Source: Desulfonatronum thiodismutans (lineage in GTDB: Bacteria; Desulfobacterota; Desulfovibrionia; Desulfovibrionales; Desulfonatronaceae). Taken from it: a stretch of DNA of 64,000 bases. Shown piece by piece: positions 45,340-54,807 of this stretch. The stretch spans positions 62,001 to 126,000 of the forward strand of contig NZ_JPIK01000017.1 of the NCBI RefSeq assembly GCF_000717475.1, read 5' to 3'. Position 1 is the stretch's first letter. Each line of letters begins with the position of its first letter. Under the pieces are notes generated by a model. That model did not search any database. It was not told the DNA's origin and saw only the letters and a program-made list of their open reading frames with translations. The position numbers and the translations under genes were made by a program.

Positions 45340-46152
45340 TTAGTTCGACCCGGCCGAATCCCGCGTCTTGGCCAGTTCAATAACGCGCTGGAACTCGGAC
45401 AACGGCACGGCCCCTCGCAACGGCATGCCGTTGACCAGAAACATGGGAGTCCCGCTGAAGCCGAACTTCCGGGCCTCTTCCATATCGGCCTGGATCAGAT
45501 CAGCCATTTCCGGGCGCTTGCGGTCCTCGGCGAACCGATCTGAATCGAGACCGAGTTCAGCGACGATCTCCTGAAGCACCACCTCGGCCCCACCCCGCAA
45601 CCGGGCCTGTTGTTCAAAAAGGCGGTCATGCAGTTTCCACGCCGCCTCATGGCTTTGCAAGGCCACGGCTTCATACGCCACGGCCAATTCATGGGAAACC
45701 GGATTCAGGGGCAGGTGCTTGAACACCAGGCGCAATTCCCCGGCCTGATCCAGGGCCATCAGGCGTTTGACCGTCTCCGTGGCCTGGCTGCAATACGGAC
45801 ACTGGAAATCCGAATATTCGACAATTGTCACCGTGGCATCAGGATTGCCCCGGATTGGACGTTTGGAAGAAACTTCCGGATTACGGACCATGGCCAAATC
45901 AGCCTGTTCCTGCCGACGTTGATCCGCATCCCGCTTGGCCATCACGGCCTGTTCCAGGATTTCCACCAGTTCCACGGGATTATCACGCAGAACATCCAAC
46001 ACTAGTTCGGGATGGGCCGCAAGCAGTTCCCGAACCTCGGACGGCTCGATACTTCCGGCCGTGTCTCGGGCATCAACCGCCTGGGGTGCAAGCCAGCAGA
46101 AAACAAACGCCAAGGCCGGAATGAAAAAAGAAAGACGCAAGGTTTTTATCAT
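45340..46152 (-). CDS. DsbA/Com1-like periplasmic thiol protein
   Basis: 270 residues. Signal peptide about 1-28 (AVDA-RD), then a helical N-terminal extension (about 35-90, with EVRELLAAHPELVLDVL) as in Com1/ScsC-like proteins where it mediates oligomerisation. Thioredoxin fold with C118-PY-C121 (YSDFQCPYCSQ) and cis-Pro loop FSGTPMFLVNGMPL. CPYC is typical of isomerases or DsbG/ScsC-like proteins. Co-oriented with glnS, probably co-transcribed. A second Dsb-type protein beside the CETC one at 24.9 kb. Confidence 0.88.
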   Translation of the reverse strand: MIKTLRLSFFIPALAFVFCWLAPQAVDARDTAGSIEPSEVRELLAAHPELVLDVLRDNPVELVEILEQAVMAKRDADQRRQEQADLAMVRNPEVSSKRPIRGNPDATVTIVEYSDFQCPYCSQATETVKRLMALDQAGELRLVFKHLPLNPVSHELAVAYEAVALQSHEAAWKLHDRLFEQQARLRGGAEVVLQEIVAELGLDSDRFAEDRKRPEMADLIQADMEEARKFGFSGTPMFLVNGMPLRGAVPLSEFQRVIELAKTRDSAGSN

Positions 46153-46266
46153 GGGTCAGTGTGCTCCATTTCGAAGATGAAAAGGCAGTTTTCGGTTCAT
46201 TTAGGGGTAGCATCCAAAGCTCATTGGGACGGACGAGATTAACCATATAACGGTACACCTCGGCCA

Positions 46267-47262
46267 TTAAAAAAGAGAATGGAACGTCATGACCAACGCT
46301 GTCAAGCTGAGGAACACGATGACGACGTGCCCCAGCATCAGTCCTTTCAGGCGCATGGGATTCTGGCTTTTGATCAGCGGAACCAGGCTCAGCCAGGCCA
46401 GCAGGGATACAAACAGAAACATCAGCATAGCCGCAAGGGCCGAAGAGTCGGATAGCGCCGCAAGGGCCGTCGGAAGCCGGGGGGACTGGTCCTGGAGCAC
46501 CATCTCGGCCCAAGAGAGGCTCAAAGCGGCAAACGCCGCCACGCCCCAAAGCACCTGGATCACGCCGGAACTCAGGGCCCTGGTGGCTAAGGTCCGCGCG
46601 GCCCAGGCGTAGTAGTCCCGTCCGTAGTCTTCCTTGTTGCGCCGCGCCACCAGAAACAACAGCCCACCGCCACCGGCCAGGGCCATGGCCAAAAACAGGC
46701 CTTGGGCCCAGACCAGCCAGGCCTTGGGATTCTGAAGCAGGTCCGGCAGGACCAAGGGATCCATTTTTGGGGCCAACCCCTCGGCACGAACGAGTTCCAG
46801 CCAGCCGACCACAAAAAACATCAGAGCGGCCATCCAAGCCAGACAGGAGATGCCGCCAAGCACGAAATGCACTGACGACCCTTTTTTATGTCGCCTCCAG
46901 GCCCGGGCAGTAACGATGGACGTCAGGACGGCCAGCATGGCCACATGTCCGGGGATGTCGAAAAAGAGATGATAAAACTGCCGCAGCTTCTCGGACACAG
47001 GCCATATCTCGCCGATCCACAGCCCCCACCTCGCTGAAACAAGCAACAGCCAGACGCCCAAAACGAGCATCCCGAACTCGGATATCTGCTTGGCCAGCTT
47101 GTCCGCGAACACCCTGGACGATTTTCCGTATGTCGCAGCGGTAAGCACGGCCACGAAAACCGCGCCCATGGCAATCAGTCCGGGCAGGAGCAATCCCGCC
47201 AGGCCCAGGGCCGGAAGCAGCACGTCCGGCGCGACCAGGGCCGCTATGTCTTCCATCCGCAT
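46267..47262 (-). CDS. Polytopic membrane protein, unknown
   Basis: 331 residues with about eight to nine TM segments (LLPALGLAGLLLPGLIAMGAVF, ISEFGMLVLGVWLLLVSARWG, VIQVLWGVAAFAALSLSW and others). Conserved histidines in HLFFDIPGHVAMLAVL and GLMLGHVVIVF could bind haem, which would fit a respiratory or cytochrome-related membrane subunit, but I cannot name the family. GGGAG lies about 10 bases before the start. It stands between the glycan cluster and the glnS pair. Confidence 0.65.
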   Translation of the reverse strand: MRMEDIAALVAPDVLLPALGLAGLLLPGLIAMGAVFVAVLTAATYGKSSRVFADKLAKQISEFGMLVLGVWLLLVSARWGLWIGEIWPVSEKLRQFYHLFFDIPGHVAMLAVLTSIVTARAWRRHKKGSSVHFVLGGISCLAWMAALMFFVVGWLELVRAEGLAPKMDPLVLPDLLQNPKAWLVWAQGLFLAMALAGGGGLLFLVARRNKEDYGRDYYAWAARTLATRALSSGVIQVLWGVAAFAALSLSWAEMVLQDQSPRLPTALAALSDSSALAAMLMFLFVSLLAWLSLVPLIKSQNPMRLKGLMLGHVVIVFLSLTALVMTFHSLF

Positions 47263-47283
47263 GATGTTTGGCTCCCGAAAGTC

Positions 47284-48213
47284 TTATCTTTCAATAATTT
47301 CGCGAATAATATAGGACTTATCCTTGGATTTCTCGTAGTATAACTTGGACATCATGTCCGCGAGGAGGCCGCTGACAAAGAGTTGCAATCCGGTGATCAC
47401 GGAAAAGGCGGACAAAAGCGGCCAAACCGTGTTGGACAGGTTCTGGCCCTTCAGGAACAAGATCACCGTATACAACGAGAAAATCAGTCCGATCCCCAGC
47501 ATGACCATCCCGGCACCGCCCAACAGGTGCAGGGGCCGGACCGCGTACTTGTTCCAAAACCACACGGAAACCATGTCCACGAAGCCTTTCATGGCCCGTT
47601 TCCAATTGTACTTGGAAACTCCGGCCACACGGGGCCGATGATTGACCTCCACCTCGCCCACGGTGAAGCCCTTGATCTTCAGCAGGGCCGGGATGAAGCG
47701 GTGCATCTCGCCGAAGAGATTGATGTTCTCGAAGCACTCCCGTCGATAGACCTTCAAGGCGCAGCCACTGTCATGGATTCTATCCTTGACCAGCACGTCC
47801 CGGAGCATCTTGGCCCCATTGGAAAAGAACCGCTTGGAAAAATTATCCTTACGGTTCTTGCGCCATCCCGAAACCACATCGTAATCGTGCTCTTCCAAAA
47901 AGGCGATCATCCGGGGGATGTCCCGGGGGTCGTTCTGTCGATCGCCGTCCATGGTCACGATGTATCGGTATCGGGCCTGCTTGATCCCGGCGTCGAACGC
48001 GGCGGTCTGTCCGAAGTTGCGGCGAAACCGGACGATTTTCGCCGGAGAACACTCTTTGGCCCGCTTCAGCGTCTCATCCTCGGACCCGTCGTCCACCAGG
48101 ATGATTTCATACGTATACCCGTTGGCTTCGCAGACATCCTTGATCTCCCGGTGCAGTTCCGCCACGTTGCCCTCTTCGTTGTACAAGGGCACTACGACTG
48201 ATAATTCCGTCAT
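47284..48213 (-). CDS. GT2 glycosyltransferase, ArnC/GtrB-like
   Basis: 309 residues. A GT-A domain (ELSVVVPLYNEEGNVAEL, VDDGSEDETL, TMDGDRQNDP with the DxD-type motif) is followed by two C-terminal TM segments (LHLLGGAGMVMLGIGLIFSL, VIFTG-type TGLQLFVSGLLADMM). This layout transfers a sugar from a nucleotide donor to undecaprenyl phosphate at the membrane. The sugar is not predictable. It is the terminal gene of the minus-strand glycan genes. Confidence 0.88.
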   Translation of the reverse strand: MTELSVVVPLYNEEGNVAELHREIKDVCEANGYTYEIILVDDGSEDETLKRAKECSPAKIVRFRRNFGQTAAFDAGIKQARYRYIVTMDGDRQNDPRDIPRMIAFLEEHDYDVVSGWRKNRKDNFSKRFFSNGAKMLRDVLVKDRIHDSGCALKVYRRECFENINLFGEMHRFIPALLKIKGFTVGEVEVNHRPRVAGVSKYNWKRAMKGFVDMVSVWFWNKYAVRPLHLLGGAGMVMLGIGLIFSLYTVILFLKGQNLSNTVWPLLSAFSVITGLQLFVSGLLADMMSKLYYEKSKDKSYIIREIIER

Positions 48214-48276
48214 GATGGCAACTCATCTTTTTTCATAACTGTTCGACAAACAAGTAAAATCAAATCGTACTCGTGC

Positions 48277-50706
48277 TCAGCCCAGCCCCATTCGATCTAA
48301 AACCCGCTGGAATCGGTCATGGAACCTCTCGGCAACAAAGGCTTCCCGACGCTCCCGTTGGGACTGAATCACCCGTTGCCGGACTTGCTCGTCACGGATC
48401 AGCACATGGGCCAGAGCGGCCAGTCGGGAATAGCTCTCCACCCGGTGGATCAACGCTCCGGCTCCGCCCATGGTTTCCGGGACCGCGGAACTGGCTAGAG
48501 CCAGCACGGGGATATTGAACCACATGGCTTCGATCAGCGGTACGCCAAAGCCCTCATGCTCGCTCATGGACCAAAACAAGTGAGCCGTGCGGTAGCAGGA
48601 CTGCAAGCTCGAATCAGAAATGCTTCCCAGAAACACCACGTTGTTTCCAAGGCCGAACTTATCCACCATCCAGGTCAGGCTGACATAATAAGGGTCCGCC
48701 AAGTCGTAACCGCCCGCCAGGATCAACCGGGCAAAAGGATCCAGGGTCCGGTACGCGGCAAAGGCCCTGATCAGTTGGTCCTGACGTTTGTTCGGCGCCA
48801 ATCGCCCCACGAACAGTATATTCGTCCGTCCGTCCTGAAACCGGGCCATCAGGGTCGGCCCTGGAGAATTGTTCCACTGGGCGGGATCCACGATCAAGGG
48901 CAGTACGCCCGGATCATGAAATCCGGCCAGAGCCAGTTCCTGGGCGTTGTAGGCCGATACGCCGACGCTGAGGGAAAATTTGGCCGCCAATAAACCGAGT
49001 TCAGTCCGGCCGCCTTCCAGCAGACTCACCCGAGCGTCGCTGTAGGGCGTGTAGAAATGAGCCGGAGTGATATTATGGTAAATCAGGCATTTCGGCCCAT
49101 TGTGGGTCGCGGCAAAGGGCGTCAGATCAGAACCGATGGAATGGTGGTAGATCAGGCCGTCGCCGGGTTTGATGCAGCCATCCTGAAAAGGATGGGCCAA
49201 GTGCTGGGCCGCGGAGTCCAGGTGCTGTCCGGGCAGATAGATTTCCGAGGCCAATCCCCGGGCAAGGAGCTGTTCCCGGATGGCCCGGGCATAGTTGGAA
49301 ATGGCGTCGCCCAAGCGAAAGCCGGCCACAATCTGATGGACCGACCGGCCCGAGGAGCGCACTTCGACACGGCTTGTTTCCGGCGGCTCCGGCGCAGGGG
49401 CCGAGGTCGGAATCAGGCCCAATGCCTGTTCATAGCGATCCACCACTCGTTCCCAGGAAGCGTGTTCCCGGGCATAGGCCTGGCCCAGTCGTCCCAGAGA
49501 GCTCAGCTCGTCCTCGGACGCCTGCTCCACGGTTGCGAACAAATCAACCCATTGATCCAGGGTCTCCGCCAGCCAGCCGCCGCCACTCCGACGGACCACC
49601 GTGGCCGTGGCCAGACAGCGGCCATGGGCCGCCACCGGCCGCTCACTGAACCAGGCCTCCATGATCACCCGCGAATAGCTCTCGTTTTCGCTGGGATGAA
49701 ACAAGGCCCGGCATTTGGCCAGGAGGACGGCCTTGTCCTCTTCGCTCACCAAGCCCAGATCCACCACGCCGCGTTCCCGATCGTCGTAGGAACGATCCCC
49801 CGGACCGGCGAGAACCAGTCGTAACCGGGACTCCGGGTGGCGGGATCGATAAGCCTGGTGGGCTCGAACCAAAAAGTCCGTATTCTTATGCGGATCCCTC
49901 CGGCCCAGGCAGAGCACGAAGGCCTCTCCCGCCTGATCCAGAATCCGATTCGTATCCGACCCGGCATGCGGAGCGACCAGTTCCACCCCCGCGCCCACCA
50001 GCACGCCCTTGGAGACGATCCCGGGGCCGTAGAGCCGCTCGGCCAGAGCCTGTTCCCCGGCGGACAGATACAGTATCCCCCTGGCCTTCCGGAAAATTCG
50101 CTCCACCTGGGGCAGATAGGCGTAAGCTTCGTCGTGCAGGCAGGGCATCAGAAAGGCTCGTTCCGCCACCAGCGGCAGCCCGTTCAAAATCGGCCCGTAC
50201 AGATAAGGCAGAAAGACCACGGCGGCGTAGTTTTGACCCTGGCCGCGCAGATGGTTCAACAGCCCCTGGGCGTTGACGCTGTCCGAGGCGAAAACTTCGG
50301 ACGCATTGCCCGGCACCGGACTGACTCCGGGCTTGAGCATGTCCCGGTCCAGGCGCAGCAAGTGGCCGTTCAGTGCGTTGAAATCGTGAAATGAGCTTCG
50401 GCGCAGGGCGAACCGGCGGATGACCAGGCCATCCTCGCGACTCACGCCTTCGGGATAATGGTTCTCGGCCCAATGGTCCTGAAACGAGCGACCGCAGGTG
50501 GTCAGCACCTCGACGCCATGGCCCCGAGCCGCCAGCCGGGTGGCCATCTGCCAAGCCTGCTGTTCGGCCCCGCCCTTGAGGTCCTTGCCGAACCAGGGAA
50601 TGACGATGGCGATGGTTCGCCCTATGGAATTGGTGTGCACGGTGAAATCGGATCGATGAAGTGATGAGAAGACGCGGTCCGGATCATATCTGGAAAGATC
50701 AGGCAT
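48277..50706 (-). CDS. Tandem GT4 glycosyltransferase
   Basis: 809 residues from the start at 50706 (AAGGAG 4 bases upstream; the frame is open 26 codons further). Two GT-B enzymes in one chain. The N-terminal one covers about 30-430 (IPWFGKDLKGGAEQQAW, LGRRDPHKNTDFLV, HPSENESYSRVIMEAW); the second about 450-800 (FVGRLAPNKRQDQLI, SEHEGFGVPLIEAMWFN). Both keep the E-x7-E nucleotide-sugar motif, so both may be active, adding two sugars in succession. Cytoplasmic or peripheral membrane. Confidence 0.88.
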   Translation of the reverse strand: MPDLSRYDPDRVFSSLHRSDFTVHTNSIGRTIAIVIPWFGKDLKGGAEQQAWQMATRLAARGHGVEVLTTCGRSFQDHWAENHYPEGVSREDGLVIRRFALRRSSFHDFNALNGHLLRLDRDMLKPGVSPVPGNASEVFASDSVNAQGLLNHLRGQGQNYAAVVFLPYLYGPILNGLPLVAERAFLMPCLHDEAYAYLPQVERIFRKARGILYLSAGEQALAERLYGPGIVSKGVLVGAGVELVAPHAGSDTNRILDQAGEAFVLCLGRRDPHKNTDFLVRAHQAYRSRHPESRLRLVLAGPGDRSYDDRERGVVDLGLVSEEDKAVLLAKCRALFHPSENESYSRVIMEAWFSERPVAAHGRCLATATVVRRSGGGWLAETLDQWVDLFATVEQASEDELSSLGRLGQAYAREHASWERVVDRYEQALGLIPTSAPAPEPPETSRVEVRSSGRSVHQIVAGFRLGDAISNYARAIREQLLARGLASEIYLPGQHLDSAAQHLAHPFQDGCIKPGDGLIYHHSIGSDLTPFAATHNGPKCLIYHNITPAHFYTPYSDARVSLLEGGRTELGLLAAKFSLSVGVSAYNAQELALAGFHDPGVLPLIVDPAQWNNSPGPTLMARFQDGRTNILFVGRLAPNKRQDQLIRAFAAYRTLDPFARLILAGGYDLADPYYVSLTWMVDKFGLGNNVVFLGSISDSSLQSCYRTAHLFWSMSEHEGFGVPLIEAMWFNIPVLALASSAVPETMGGAGALIHRVESYSRLAALAHVLIRDEQVRQRVIQSQRERREAFVAERFHDRFQRVLDRMGLG

Positions 50707-50752
50707 GGACTCCTTGATCGAGACGACGAGGCCGGGACTATCCCCCGCGACG

Positions 50753-51241
50753 TCAGCCGCGGTCCCGCAATTCCCGCAACTCACTTTCCAGGCGGTCCAC
50801 CATGGCCTGCTGAGCCGCGGCCCGGGTCTGCATATCGCGCAACACCTCGGCCAGCTTGTGTTGCCCGCGCCGGACCTGTTCGTTGAGCTGGCGATTGACG
50901 GCCATGGACTCCCGCAAGGCCTTGATCAGGGCCAGATTCACCGTGCGCTGCTCCCGGAACAGCACCTCGTAGAATCTCAGGATGAAACGATGCAGAAATC
51001 CCAGATATTTCAGGGGAAACCGGCTCATCCTGGCCGGCAGCACGGTTCTGGACGGGAAACATTGGGCCGCTTCGTTGACCAGACCTTCCACATGATAACT
51101 ACGCAAGGCAATGTCATCCTGCAGGGCCTTGATCATCGGATCGCCCTGATCCGCGTTCATTTCCGCCAATACGGCCTCGATCTTGGTATTGAGTTCGTCG
51201 ACGGAGATTCCCGCCGCGGTGATATCGGTGGTTTCAGGCAT
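50753..51241 (-). CDS. Coiled-coil protein of the glycan cluster
   Basis: 162 residues if started at 51241 (an ATG 5 codons earlier is possible). The C-terminal half is helical with heptads (INRQLNEQVRRG-type stretch, AAAQQAMVDRLESELRELRDR). The middle has FPLKYLGFLHRFILRFYEVLF, perhaps membrane-associated. Similar segments are found attached to sugar or methyltransferase proteins in O-antigen clusters (recollection). No enzyme motif. It lies 46 bases before the tandem glycosyltransferase, so the two may work together. Confidence 0.65.
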   Translation of the reverse strand: MPETTDITAAGISVDELNTKIEAVLAEMNADQGDPMIKALQDDIALRSYHVEGLVNEAAQCFPSRTVLPARMSRFPLKYLGFLHRFILRFYEVLFREQRTVNLALIKALRESMAVNRQLNEQVRRGQHKLAEVLRDMQTRAAAQQAMVDRLESELRELRDRG

Positions 51242-51387
51242 TATTCTTGGGTTCAACGGTTCAATGGTTCACGGTTCTCAAGCTGAAGGCAGGATCACAG
51301 CCTCTCGGCTTGTCACTGTCCACCCTGTCGCCAAACATGTGACGTCTCTCTTCTGACTCCTGTCTTCTGTTTTCTGAATTCTGTCTT
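51242..51387. other. Intergenic short-word repeats
   Basis: Two repeat words: GGTTCAA-type copies at 51248-51275 and TTCTGTCTTCTG-type copies at 51350-51390. They resemble the repeats at 33541 and inside the REC insertion. No gene. Confidence 0.5.
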
Positions 51388-52356
51388 CTACCCCTTCACC
51401 CTCGCCTCAACCATCATTCGAGCCACGTCCGGCATGGCGAACTTGGCTCGCCACCCTAATTCTCGCGCGGCCTTGGTCGGGTCGGCGCGGCTGATCATGA
51501 TGTCCGTGGGGCGGATGAATTCAGGATTGGTGCGCACATGACGGGTCCAGTCCAGGTCCAGACGCTCGAAGACCATCCGGACAAAGTCTTCAAGGCTGAA
51601 GGTTTGGCCGGTGGCGATCACGTAGTCGTCCGGGGTGTCCTGCTGGAGCATCAGCCACATGGCTTCCACGTACTCCGGGGCCCAGCCCCAGTCCCGCTGC
51701 ACGTCGATGTTGCCCAGGGACAATTCACCGCCGCCCTCCCGGGCGATCCGGCAGGCAGCGGCCACGATTTTCTGCGTCACAAAGCGTTCCGGACGCAGGG
51801 GGGACTCGTGGTTGAAAAGAATTCCGGAGCAGGCATAGAGACCGTACGCCTCGCGATAATTGGCCACTTCCCAGAATGCCGCGGACTTGGCCACGGCGTA
51901 GGGGCTGCGTGGCCGGTAGGGTGTCTCTTCGTTGGCGGGCACTCCCTGGGTGTTCCCGAAGCATTCGCTGGAACCGGCATTGTACAACCGCACCGGTCGT
52001 TCAAAAAACCGAATCGCCTCCAACAGACTGATCACCCCGACGCTGATGCTCTCGAAGGTCTCCATGGGCTGTTCAAAGGACAGCCCCACGGAACTCTGTC
52101 CGGCCAGATTGTAGATTTCATCCGGCTCGGAGCGGATGATGGCCTGTAATACGCTGCGAAAATCATTCACGGCCACGGAGAAGAGCGTGACCCGGTCCAA
52201 CACGTCCAGCCGCCGCAGGTTTGCGAACGAGGACATCTGCACGTCCCGTGACGTACCGAAAACCTGGTAGCCCTTGTCCAGCAGCAGTTTCGTCAAATAG
52301 GCCCCGTCCTGCCCGGAGATGCCCATGATCAGGGCTTTCTTTTGTTTGTTCGGCAT
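51388..52356 (-). CDS. gmd: GDP-mannose 4,6-dehydratase
   Basis: 322 residues if started at 52356; the frame is open to 52401. NAD(P)-binding KALIMGISGQDGAYLTKLL, the short-chain dehydrogenase triad with SPYAVAKSAAFW (Tyr and Lys), FNHESPLRPERFVTQKI, and GNIDVQRDWGWAPEYVEAMW are all characteristic. It converts GDP-mannose to GDP-4-keto-6-deoxymannose, a precursor of fucose, rhamnose or perosamine in surface glycans. Divergent from the GT4 operon, its regulatory region overlapping that of its neighbour. Confidence 0.9.
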   Translation of the reverse strand: MPNKQKKALIMGISGQDGAYLTKLLLDKGYQVFGTSRDVQMSSFANLRRLDVLDRVTLFSVAVNDFRSVLQAIIRSEPDEIYNLAGQSSVGLSFEQPMETFESISVGVISLLEAIRFFERPVRLYNAGSSECFGNTQGVPANEETPYRPRSPYAVAKSAAFWEVANYREAYGLYACSGILFNHESPLRPERFVTQKIVAAACRIAREGGGELSLGNIDVQRDWGWAPEYVEAMWLMLQQDTPDDYVIATGQTFSLEDFVRMVFERLDLDWTRHVRTNPEFIRPTDIMISRADPTKAARELGWRAKFAMPDVARMMVEARVKG

Positions 52357-52468
52357 GTCCTTGGATCTGTTCAGGGTTACCATTTCGGAAGGGATGTTCA
52401 TGAATGCGATGGCCTTGCGTGAAGCTGTTCTTTATGGTCAAATTTTCAGCTTGTCCACCTGGAACCCT

Positions 52469-53677
52469 ATGCACCACATCCACCACTCATCACCCAGCAA
52501 ACCCGACGTCCTGCTGCTCACGGACGCCTTGCGCGACACGCCCCTGACCGGCATCGGCCGGTACGTTCTGGAGTTGGCTCGCGGGTTGCGGACGCATCAC
52601 GGGCTTGGCTCAACGCGTTTTTTCGCGGGCCGCGGCTGGGTGGCTGATCCCTGTCTGCCCTTTGCCGAAAGAGCGGAGGCATGCGTGGAAAAAAACGGAT
52701 GTCTCCAGTCACTGCGCAAGACCCTGCCCTGGCGTTGTTTGCAGGACCAAATCAGCTTCAATCTGAAAAAGGTCTCTTTTTGGACAAAAAACCGCCGGGG
52801 GGCAACCCCGATTTTACATGGGCCCAACTATTTGCTTTTGCCCTACGACGGTCCGAGCGTGGTCACGATTCACGACCTCTCTTTCATTCATTACCCCGAA
52901 TATCACCCCAGGGAGCGGCTTGCCCTGCTGGACCGGGAGTTGCCCAGAACTCTGCGCCAGGCGGACCACGTACTTACGGACTCGGAGTTCGTTCGCCGGG
53001 AAATCATCCGGATTCTGGGTGTGGCCGAGGATCGAATCAGCGTCACGCCTTTGGGCGTGGACCCCGTATTTCAGCCCATGTCCCTGGAGCGCACCTGGCC
53101 GGTCTTGAAAGAGTTGGACCTGGAACACGGACGCTATCTGCTCTGCGTGGCCACACGGGAACCGCGCAAGAACCTGACCCGACTGCTCACCGCTTTTTCC
53201 GGTCTCCCGGCTGGACTCAAGTCCGCTTTTCCTCTTGTCCTGGCCGGTTCCGGCGGATGGCTGACCGAAGACCTGGAACTACGAATCCAGCCTCTGGAAT
53301 CCTCCGGGCTGGTCCGTCGGCTGGGCTATGTTCCGGAACCCAACCTGCCAGCCCTGGTTGCCGGAGCCGGGGGGCTGGCCATGCCGTCGTTTTACGAGGG
53401 CTTTGGCCTGCCCGTGCTGGAAGCCATGGCTTGCGGAGTGCCGGTGCTCACCGCCGACCGCGCCAGTCTGCCCGAAGTGGCCGGAGACGCGGCCCTGCTG
53501 GTGGACCCCGAGGATGAGCAGGCTATCCGCGAGGGGCTGGAACAATTGCTGACGGACGACCGGTTTCGCCGGACGGCCAAGGAACGCGGGTTGAAACAGG
53601 CCGCGCGATTCACCTGGGCTGAATGCGTGGACCAAACCGTGCGGGCTTACCTGCTTGTTTCGCGAGGCAAACCATGA
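52469..53677 (+). CDS. GT4 glycosyltransferase (first of operon)
   Basis: 402 residues, start by homology at 52469 (weak TGGAA ribosome site; the frame is open far upstream over gmd). GT-B fold: LTGIGRYVLELARGL at the N-terminus, VATREPRKNLTRLLTAF, and SFYEGFGLPVLEAMACGVPVL with the E-x7-E motif. This is the mannosyl/rhamnosyltransferase type common in polysaccharide clusters. First of three GT4 genes joined by ATGA overlaps, so they should be made in fixed proportion. Confidence 0.88.
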   Translation: MHHIHHSSPSKPDVLLLTDALRDTPLTGIGRYVLELARGLRTHHGLGSTRFFAGRGWVADPCLPFAERAEACVEKNGCLQSLRKTLPWRCLQDQISFNLKKVSFWTKNRRGATPILHGPNYLLLPYDGPSVVTIHDLSFIHYPEYHPRERLALLDRELPRTLRQADHVLTDSEFVRREIIRILGVAEDRISVTPLGVDPVFQPMSLERTWPVLKELDLEHGRYLLCVATREPRKNLTRLLTAFSGLPAGLKSAFPLVLAGSGGWLTEDLELRIQPLESSGLVRRLGYVPEPNLPALVAGAGGLAMPSFYEGFGLPVLEAMACGVPVLTADRASLPEVAGDAALLVDPEDEQAIREGLEQLLTDDRFRRTAKERGLKQAARFTWAECVDQTVRAYLLVSRGKP

Positions 53678-54807
53678 AGCTCCCGACGAAACGGCCCGCA
53701 AAGCGCCTTTGGGTGGACCTCAGCCTGACGGCCCAGACAGAGGCAGGCTCCGCGGTGTATGCCTGGGAAATCTGTCATCGCCTGATGCGCCAGGCCATGC
53801 CCATGCAGGTCCTGCCCCTGACCAGCCCTTTCCGCGTCCTGGACCGAACCGGCATCCGGCGCAAGTTCAACGCCCTGCTCCGGGATCTGCTCTGGCGGCC
53901 CGTGCTGGCCGGTCTGGAAGCCCGTCCAGACGACTGCTTCCTCTTCACCAACACCTTTGTGCCCCGCAAATTCTGGCATCGAAAATTTGGCGTGATCATC
54001 CTGGATCTGGGCGCATGGCACGACCGCGCCCTGCTCTCCTGGCGCGGTCGCCTGGGCACCCGCTCCCTGCCCACGGTTCTTGCCCACGCGGCCCATATTT
54101 TCGCCATCTCGGAATACACGGCTCAAGATGTTGCCCGTGAGTTCGCCATTCCCCGTCATCGGATCAACTTGGCCTCCTGCGGACTTTCAAAGGCTTTCCT
54201 AGACCCGCCTGCTCCTCTGACAACGATCAACAACGTCTCCTTGCCCCCGCGATATCTGCTCCACGTGGGCAGCCTGGAACCCAAGAAGAACATCCCCTTT
54301 CTGCTCCAGGTCTTTGCCCAACTCCGACAACAGGACGAGAACCCGGCCTCGCCGCAAACCGAAGCCCGGCCCTCTTGCAAACTCATCCTCACGGGAGGAG
54401 AATCCTGGCATGACGCATCCCTACGCCAGACCATCGCGGAACACCCGTATTCCGAGGACATTCTGATCCTGGGACATGTGGCACCGGAAGACCTGCCCGC
54501 GCTGTACCGCCAAGCCGCGGCTCTGGTCTTCCCCTCCCTGCTGGAAGGTTTCGGCCTGCCGGTGATCGAAGCCCTGTCCCAAGGCACTCCGGCCCTGGTT
54601 CAGGCCAACAGTTCCCTGGCCCAGTTCGTAGCCAATGGAGCCACGGTCCTGAACACCTTCGAGCCCGACCTTTGGGTCCGTGGCCTCCAGGAAATACTTG
54701 CCTCGGAAACCAGAATCCCCGAGATGCAAAGGCAGGCCGTTCGGGAAGCGTTCAACTGGGACCGCACCGCGGCGATTATTCGCCGGACCATGCTTGGAGC
54801 GACATGA
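53674..54807 (+). CDS. GT4 glycosyltransferase (second of operon)
   Basis: 377 residues. The start overlaps the previous stop (ATGA). GT-B with VDLSLTAQTEAGSAVYAWEI at the N-terminus, LHVGSLEPKKNIPFLL, and PSLLEGFGLPVIEALSQGTPAL (E-x7-E). An acceptor-binding N-domain distinct from its neighbours suggests a different linkage. Donor sugar unknown. Confidence 0.88.
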   Translation: MKLPTKRPAKRLWVDLSLTAQTEAGSAVYAWEICHRLMRQAMPMQVLPLTSPFRVLDRTGIRRKFNALLRDLLWRPVLAGLEARPDDCFLFTNTFVPRKFWHRKFGVIILDLGAWHDRALLSWRGRLGTRSLPTVLAHAAHIFAISEYTAQDVAREFAIPRHRINLASCGLSKAFLDPPAPLTTINNVSLPPRYLLHVGSLEPKKNIPFLLQVFAQLRQQDENPASPQTEARPSCKLILTGGESWHDASLRQTIAEHPYSEDILILGHVAPEDLPALYRQAAALVFPSLLEGFGLPVIEALSQGTPALVQANSSLAQFVANGATVLNTFEPDLWVRGLQEILASETRIPEMQRQAVREAFNWDRTAAIIRRTMLGAT